DNA from: Immersiella caudata
Lineage: Eukaryota > Ascomycota > Sordariomycetes > Sordariales > Lasiosphaeriaceae
NCBI GenBank assembly: GCA_030512335.1
Contig: JAULSU010000001.1
Location: forward strand, 3,534,001-3,598,000
DNA: 64,000 bases
Direction of reading: 5' to 3'
Shown piece by piece: positions 57,033 to 64,000 of this stretch (position 1 is its first letter; each line of letters opens with the position of its first letter). Under the pieces are notes generated by a model. That model did no database searches. It worked only from the letters and a program-made list of their open reading frames with translations, and was not told the DNA's origin. The position numbers and the translations under genes were made by a program.

Positions 57033-60000
57033 GATCCGAATTTTGGGGCATTGAGTCGTCGGTTGCTTGAGGGAACTCGATCGCAGTGGGGTGGTTGCCT
57101 GCTGATGGTGCAAGAAGGTTGATGAGGCTGAAGGATCGGGCAGGGATGGGGTGCCAAGAAGGACCGTTCAACCAACGGCGGCCGGTGCTTGGCACGCATT
57201 GGCCACCTAAAATTCCACAACCTTCATAAAACTCACCTTCTATGTGCTTCAAAACCGACACTGCAAAGATTGAATTAAGTGCGGTCATGCTTTGATTCCA
57301 ACCCCCAACCCTAATTCTTACCAATAGATGTTTGAGCCTTAGTGCCCTTCATTTCCAGTCCTTTGTCTGATATGATCACGGCAGAAACGACCGGAACCCG
57401 GCAAGTGGAGAGAGTGTTGGAAAAAAGAAAAACCAGAGAGTGTGTGATGTGTTGCATACCCGGTCGAAGCGAGCTAGATATCCTGATCGTCTTACAATCT
57501 CAGCTCTAGGTACCTTAAGATGTCTTCTAGCATAGTGCAACTGGAAAGCTCCTTGTTACCTGAAACAGCCCAGTAGTAACTCGCCTCCGAGTCCTTTGAA
57601 TCATGGTCACTCATCGTTGCCGTAAGCCTTTGGATTTGAGGCGACTTGGTTCTGCGATTACCTATCCTCTGAATCTGCAAGGCAACAACGTAGGAGGGAG
57701 TTCCTATCTGCATCGTCAATTCCCAAGTTTACCCCAGACGGAAGAAGGTGCTCCTTCCCGCTGTTCGAGGTCTTGTGTCCCTCACCTAGAAATCTCTAAG
57801 TTGGATTTAGGAATTTGAAGAGTGTGTAATTGCGGTGAGCTATCACGCAGTAGCACGCTGCTACTGTAACGACCTAGGGCCTTCTTCCCCATTCTCATCT
57901 GTGCGGGTTGTACGGGATGTAAGAGGATATCCCACGTTATCTTTGTATAACTGGGCATGTGTGCCTAGCTTCTGGCCTCTCGGGGTGGTAGCTGGATTTT
58001 CACCAACTGCTAGTGTAAGCTTTTCCACTATTTACGCTCTTCAAGTTTCGGGACGCACGCCAAAGTCACGGTGGCCATCATCACCACACTTAGACTACTC
58101 GCAGACTGCTCGTGGTGCGGATTCACTTATGCCTTCTCACGGTTGGCCTGCGAAGCCCCTTGGTGATATTGAGCCATTCAGGTGGATTTATCTCGATCGA
58201 CCTTGTGCAGCTTATTCCAAATACCAAATCAGTGCTATGATGGTTTTCTGGAGAGATGTATGGGTATCTTGAATGAACACTTACCCTTGCCCATCACGAC
58301 CGAAACTGGTTCATGCGCCCCGCGTTTCCCTCGGCCCCATGGCAGTCCTATGTTCCCTTCTTGCTTCCTTCCACTTTTATGTTAGCTTTCACAAGCACAT
58401 CACTTGAAACACGAATCGGAGGAGGGTCGCTCCGCAGTTGAGCTTGACTCTTCTTGTCAGTCTCTGCAGTCGGATATGCAGCACAAATTACATCACATTG
58501 CCTGGCCCTAGTGCGTCGACTCTGTTCTCAACAACGTGGGCGGGCATGGCTATAATAGGTGCGCTGTGGACATTAGTCTCGTTGAGAGCACTCTGGAGGG
58601 TCTTGCGCAATGCGGCACCCCTGGAATATTGTCTAGTAACCCAGTCATTCGATGCTTGGGGATGAATGATCTACTTTTCGCCGTCCGGTGGTGAAACGGA
58701 GAGTGCCGTCGATGCCGGGCAAAACCCCCCGTTTCAAACGACTTACGCAGCGCTACTCGTCGTCGTACTTGTCTCTTCAGGGGTCTGTGAGGTTGACCCT
58801 AGGATGTCTCTTTGCCCCACCGCTGCGCTCGCATTTCTGCTTCAACGCAGCGATCATTTGCCGATTGGCAGACGGAAGGGATAATACAACTAGTGGGGGC
58901 TGAGGGTGCACCATACCTTCAGATTGAGATGAGGCGCCAGTCTGCGCAAGGTCGTAGTGAGGCCAGGCCCGGTGCGGGCCTTTGCTTTTGCTGCGCAGCT
59001 TTGTTTCCAGGGTAGGGGTTCGCTGCCGAGGGCCGTAAATTTCGGCGGCAGCCGTAGAACGAGTGCCTTGTTGCAACAGCAAGGCCGGGTTTGCTGGCCG
59101 CCTAGCACGCTAAGACCACATTCCGTTCCATCGTTTGTCAGAGCTTTGTTCGTGCAAAACGGTATGGCGACTCGGCTGTTAGTTAACAGGGCACAGAAGC
59201 AGAAAAGCAGCGTAGTCGATGGCTGCGAGCCAGCTACCTACCTCTCACCACTGCCTTGGAGCTCGGCGAACACGGATGCCTGCCTGCGGTGGAGTGCGGA
59301 CTCCGGGTGTGTCCGTGCTAGCGGCGTCCTAACAGCTCCCGCAGCGTTCGCCGCTCAGCGAGCGATCCGCCACATGCGCTTGTTTTGTGCGATGTGTCTG
59401 GTTCTGAATCCAGCTAGCTTTCGCGCAAAGATGAGAAGTCCATGTCCGAGCCCTGCTGGACCTCGAAAGCGACTGGACAGCAGAACTGGTGTGGTGGTGG
59501 CCAAACTTTGCGACAAGGGTCTCTAGGGCGAGGGCGCCACTCACCTGCCAAACATTTGTGGAGGACCCTCAGACCTACAAGCTAAAAAGTTTGCGTCCTT
59601 CTCGGCGAAAAGGACCGCTTGCGGATATCGCCTACAAGCCCTCCCCGCTGAGGTTAGAGACGGGCGTCTAGTCTTGCCGTTGGGCCGCGACACATCGTTC
59701 GAGACTGGCGGTCAATCGGGAAGTATCAAACGAGAACTGAGATGGTCAGGCCAGGCGGAGGCACGCCTTTTCGAATGCGCCTACCCCAGGTCACCCCACA
59801 ACTCCCCTTCCCATTTCGTCTCCACGCATCGAGGTTCACAATGCATCTGCTCGAAGGGCCAGGTTGGTGGAGGGAGGGCTTGTTTGACCATCACTGTGTG
59901 GCGATGGGCGAATGCCTAGTCCTTTTCCAGGTGCCCTGCTCGGATTCGAATGTGTTTCAAATTTCTTCTCAAATACCGTAGGTTGAAGTGGATGTGTTAC

Positions 60001-63000
60001 AGCACCAGGTCGCTCCTTCCCGGCAGACGATCTGCAGGCCGTCGCTAGCTGGGCTATCAGCTGATCGCAGAAGCACAGCCCTAGGGAACGACTTGCGCTG
60101 GAGCCGCGTCAACAAGTCGTTGCGTTGCGCCGAAAAACGGAACGTGGCATGCGTTGCATCCCGTCCACAGAGATTCGTCCAAATTGCACCACGCAGCGCG
60201 CCCTCGTTCCATAATTCTTCTACCGTCGCCTTCTCCTGCATTGCAGCGGCTGCACCACTTCATCACTTGCATTACGCTCTTGGCTGCACTACAAACCGGA
60301 ATCGTGGAGTTGGCTGCGTCTCAACCCCGACTATTCTCGAGCGCAACAGCCATGATCACCCACAGGGAAGAATCGCTAGGTCCGCACTGCCCTTCTGCTT
60401 TCCTTCCAGCGCTAGATGCTCTCGGCGGCCTGGCTGACGCAATCTGGAAATCGCGGATGGCTCGGCGGATTATCTCTGGCCAGTTTCGTCAAGCCTTGGA
60501 GGTGTGTGAGTTACTTGGCACCTTGGCTACCAGAGACCGAACACAGATCGCCCCGCACGTCCTACATCTAGGTGCCCTGTATATGCAAGCATTCCAGACA
60601 CGCATTTTGGGTTGCGCGTACTAGGGCAAAGTGGAGAATTTGCAGAAACCGGGGTGCCCCTTACACCCAAAACTGGGAACTCAGACAGGCCGGAGGGCTG
60701 CACAAACTAGGCAGTTTGCACAAAAGGGGGCTTGCATTTGCAGGGCACCTGACTGCAAGCTTGTGACTCTGCTGCCTCGTATTAATGCAGCACAACACCT
60801 CGAATTCCTGAAAGGACTACTAACACGTAGGCGTGCCTCGCCCTGCGTAAATTCTGCTGGCCTTGTGGCGCTTTGAGGCTCTCACCCAGACTGCATCACT
60901 AGGAATGCAACCAACTGACGTTTGCTCTTTCGAGCCAGCCCCATCAAAGTCGACAGACCTGCGGCAAGCCCCGAATGCGAAGCGGCTTCGGTTTTCTGAA
61001 GACGGTACCGCAAACGCCTGGGCCTTTTTCCCCTCCATCTCTTCCTCTCCGGGTTCAGACGACCGAACCTGGTGCGCAAGCGCTTGCGTCTGTGTGGGGG
61101 GTAGGCAGTCGCGCTCTTTCCGTCTCCCACAAAACACCAAGTCTTTGGTGCCGGACAACACCAATGGTCCGTGGACTTGAGCCGGTTCTCGGGCGTAGCG
61201 GTGATGGCGCAATCTTGCCGCGCTCAAAATAGTGCTGAGCCTGGTCAAACGACCTCATGGTTTAGCGCCGTCCGCAAACATCGCTGCCCTTAAGGGCCAT
61301 GATATTGATTCGGCTTGGTGGATGGCGGTTCCGGATCAACTCATCCACGGAACACCATCATGACCACAGCGCGGGTTTCCTTCCCCATCAGATGGTTGCG
61401 GCGGGAATGCCTGCATAGCATGCAAGGATTGGCGATGTTTGACGCGATTTATTTCGAACCCGTGAGAGCTGGTACCGATGCCGCTCGGCGGTGGAGTCCT
61501 GCCTTGGAGCGGTAGCACGCTGGTCCCCTGCGTTTGGGGACTTTTCGCCTGTAGAGGGCACGATGGAACTGATCGTCCGCTGTAGGTAGATCGACGACTC
61601 GAGGCACCGCGGGGCCACCCCTGGGGGCTGCGTGGGGGGCCTTTCTTCGCCGCCTCTCATCATCTCCGTCTGGTGGGTGGGGATCGCTTCTCCCAAAGAG
61701 GAACTCCGGATCAGCCTCGACGGAACGGATTGAAACACCGCATTTCGACATCGCGATGGCTCCTGAGCGTCACGCTCCATCGTGATGTACCGAGACAGAT
61801 ACCGCCATCTCCACCATCGGAACCGTGCCATCTTGGCTAAGCTGCTAATTCTATGTACCCATCTCGGAGCCCGGTCCCGCACTCGTCACACCCAAACTCC
61901 CTCGAGCCGTTAGTCGCCCCGGATGAGAGGACGCCGAAGCTGGTGTTCACGAGACCAGCTCCTAGAAAGGTGGTAATCTATTTTCAAGGCTGTTCTGGAA
62001 GAGATATGCCGTTTTGGGAGGAACTTGTTTACACCCAACACCAAGAAGGGAAACCGGCTTGCCGTGTGAACCAATGAGGGTTGCGGGATGGCTTACTTGA
62101 CTGGATATGGGCCCTTCGGACCCAGCCAAGAGTTTAAGCCATCATCATCAAGCGGTGGGGCGACGGGAGCTCTGTCATCAGCGTCGGCGCACCGAAGCAA
62201 GCCTCGTCGACTAAGAGGTGTCGAGGGGACGTGGAGCCCAACTAAAGGCGCAACCGAGTTACTCACTGGCCTGGCGCAGTGATTACTCGCAGTTTTCGTC
62301 CAAACTTCGGCTCAACTGGACTCTTCGCAGCGCGCCCACCCCACAGAGCGCCAGACCTACAAGCGATGCAGAGCTCGGCTTGGGGTTCAGCCCCATGGGG
62401 AGAAAAAGGGTTGAAAATGAGGAACCTGCATGCCTGGGACTCGCTGCACGCCGCCACCAGAACTGGGACGAAGGTGAGATCAGACCGCGCGTGTTGCAGG
62501 CTCTGATATGACCTCCTTTTCTGATATGGATCCTTCAACTCCAAATTACGTCCCCCACAAACCAGACTTATCGTCAGCCACCTCTTTTACGCGCAGCGCG
62601 GGCAGATCTTCACAGTTTTGAGCAGCGAACCAAAAACCAAGAAACGGTTCCGAGACTTGCGGAATGCCGTGTTAATGCGGGCAGCTCGCGAGAGGTACCG
62701 ATCTGTGACTTTGGACTTGGACCAGATCGCATTCTAGACAAGCGCTCATCGAGCAACGTCGCGGAAACCTCAGGTCAGTGCGCGGACAAGGTTGCTTTTG
62801 CTGTCATGTCGCTCTGGACTCGACGGCCATTCGCCAATCCAACCTTCGCTGCTGCTCTCGGACGCTGGCTACAGGCTTTCTATTTTGCACCTCAGACTCC
62901 CACTGGCGCAGGAACTCGCAGCTCAGGGTCAACGCACGCCCCTCGTGATGCACGGGAAATGCTCGCAAAGACTCGCAAGCTTGGTCGCTGGGTCGGAGAT

Positions 63001-64000
63001 ACTCCGGCCTTAGAGACCGTTTTTGAGGAGCTGTCGAGGTTCTCCCCCGCTCGCCGCCGCTTTTCGTCCGCCCACACCACCTGAGGCTGGGCGCCGTCAC
63101 CCCACTTGCCCTCCCTTGCATCCCTGCACCAGGCCCCGCCCCTCACCACACCCCTCAACAGCAGGTCCAGGCGATGGGCAGCTTGTGGGAAGGCCGTTGT
63201 GAGCTCGCGAATGCAGGGGGGGCGTAAAGGGCTCTCAATCGAAGACGGATTTACCTTGCAGCATGCACACGTTGCGCGAGGAGTGGGTGGCCCTCCTGGG
63301 TGACAAATGAGGAGGGAAGCTAACATCGACTGGTCAATCGCATCTCGCGACCTCTCGTCCTGGTTCTTTGGACGGGAATGCGCCAACGGGCGGTGTGCCA
63401 TCAAGGTACACACAGCTTCCCGTTTTCCAGCACTCAGCAGCGTTAAAAGCAAACAGCTGGATCGCACACCGTGCGGCGACAGGGCTGCTCCCGACCAGCA
63501 GCGCCGCCCGTTTCCCCGTGGCCTGCCCATGCACCAAACTACGTACCTTTCGATACATGAAGTACATGCGCACACCACGTGTATCTTGGTTTTTCTGCTC
63601 CACCCGGCCCCCGGGGCTCAGACGCAGCGCACTTCGGCGCATCTGAAGGCAGCTAATAAGGAAGCGATGGTACTACCGCCGGGCTCGTCAATGCCCCCGT
63701 TTCGACCATGTGGGCCCGCAGACAATGAGCACAGAGGTTTCTTCCCACGTTCTCGCGCCCCACAAGTGACAAGTCTGACGATCCCGGATCGAGGCCATTG
63801 CGGCTTGGGCGGGTGCCCTGTCCGGGAGTCGACCACTTTGACCGTCAGAACAGACGGTAATTTGTTCCCTTGTCTTTGTCACGCCCGCTCCTTCCTTGGC
63901 CGACGTGACTGGTGCTCCCGTTTGCTGCCGAGAGTACCCTCGGGCCACGTCTGCATCCCCAGCTAGGGGGGACTTTTTATTTTATTTTTTGCTCTCTCTT
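57033..64000. other. Gene-free right flank, about 6.9 kb
   Basis: The first few hundred bases are the helicase promoter. Beyond about 57500 the longest frames (e.g. 58957-59526 +, 60154-60624 +, 62892-63578 -) have no family resemblance, overlap each other and show no splice-joined continuation. No tRNA, 5S rRNA, telomere repeat or transposase motif was recognised. A short membrane-like translation occurs near 58438-58665 (TWAGMAIIGALWTLVSL). Composition is not AT-rich, so RIP is not evident. Confidence 0.5.

Noticed and set aside
62892..63578. 228-codon minus-strand frame near the right edge
   Set aside because: Cys/Arg/Pro-rich translation typical of GC-rich non-coding DNA; no splice-joined neighbours.
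57500..64000. RIP-degraded transposon block or subtelomere
   Set aside because: Sequence is not AT-rich, and no transposase motif or TTAGGG repeats were seen.

Overview
This is nuclear DNA from a filamentous ascomycete (Pezizomycotina, most likely a Sordariomycete; genus not determinable by eye). The evidence is genes split by short introns (44-81 nt, GTRNGY donors, CTRAC branch sites), a class II tRNA with a tiny intron, fungus-specific genes (homoisocitrate dehydrogenase, fungal mitoribosomal proteins, a Yae1 homologue) and a fungal NLR-like gene. No AT-rich, RIP-like block, rRNA operon, CRISPR array or intact transposon is visible. I place 17 protein genes, one amidase pseudogene and one tRNA; exon junctions were derived by reading splice sites and checking phase.

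Region 1 (1-14.6 kb) starts with a DsbA-like thioredoxin-fold gene. It continues with a possible immunity/self-recognition locus: an ankyrin-coiled-coil-subtilase fusion (minus strand), an unrecognised 315-aa protein (plus strand, divergent from it) and a 1898-aa NLR-like protein (alpha/beta-hydrolase-like domain, degenerate NACHT-like NTPase, about 21 ankyrin units, ZZ zinc finger). All three proteins begin with a Ser/Asp/Glu-rich acidic leader.

Region 2 (14.6-34.5 kb) is mainly housekeeping: tRNA-Ser(UGA), the 60S-assembly GTPase NOG2 (with a 376-nt intron in the gene whose yeast intron hosts a snoRNA), mitoribosomal mS26, an ADP1-type ABC transporter, a class I/II aminotransferase, a GPI-type aspartyl protease, mitochondrial EF-G1 and homoisocitrate dehydrogenase.

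Region 3 (35.9-49.5 kb) holds a large disordered protein, mitoribosomal uS8m, a conserved fungal protein with a Pro-rich tail, YAE1 and JAC1 (both tied to Fe-S protein biogenesis), an amidase pseudogene and an F-box protein.

Region 4 (49.5-64 kb) is gene-poor: about 4 kb upstream of the F-box gene, a SNF2/Rad5-type helicase, then nearly 7 kb in which I recognise nothing.

The most unusual signal is a pair of related long introns, 134 nt in the aminotransferase and 140 nt in the amidase pseudogene 19 kb away. They share their 3' halves although the host genes are unrelated, and one folds into a 20-bp hairpin: the pattern expected of introner-like elements.
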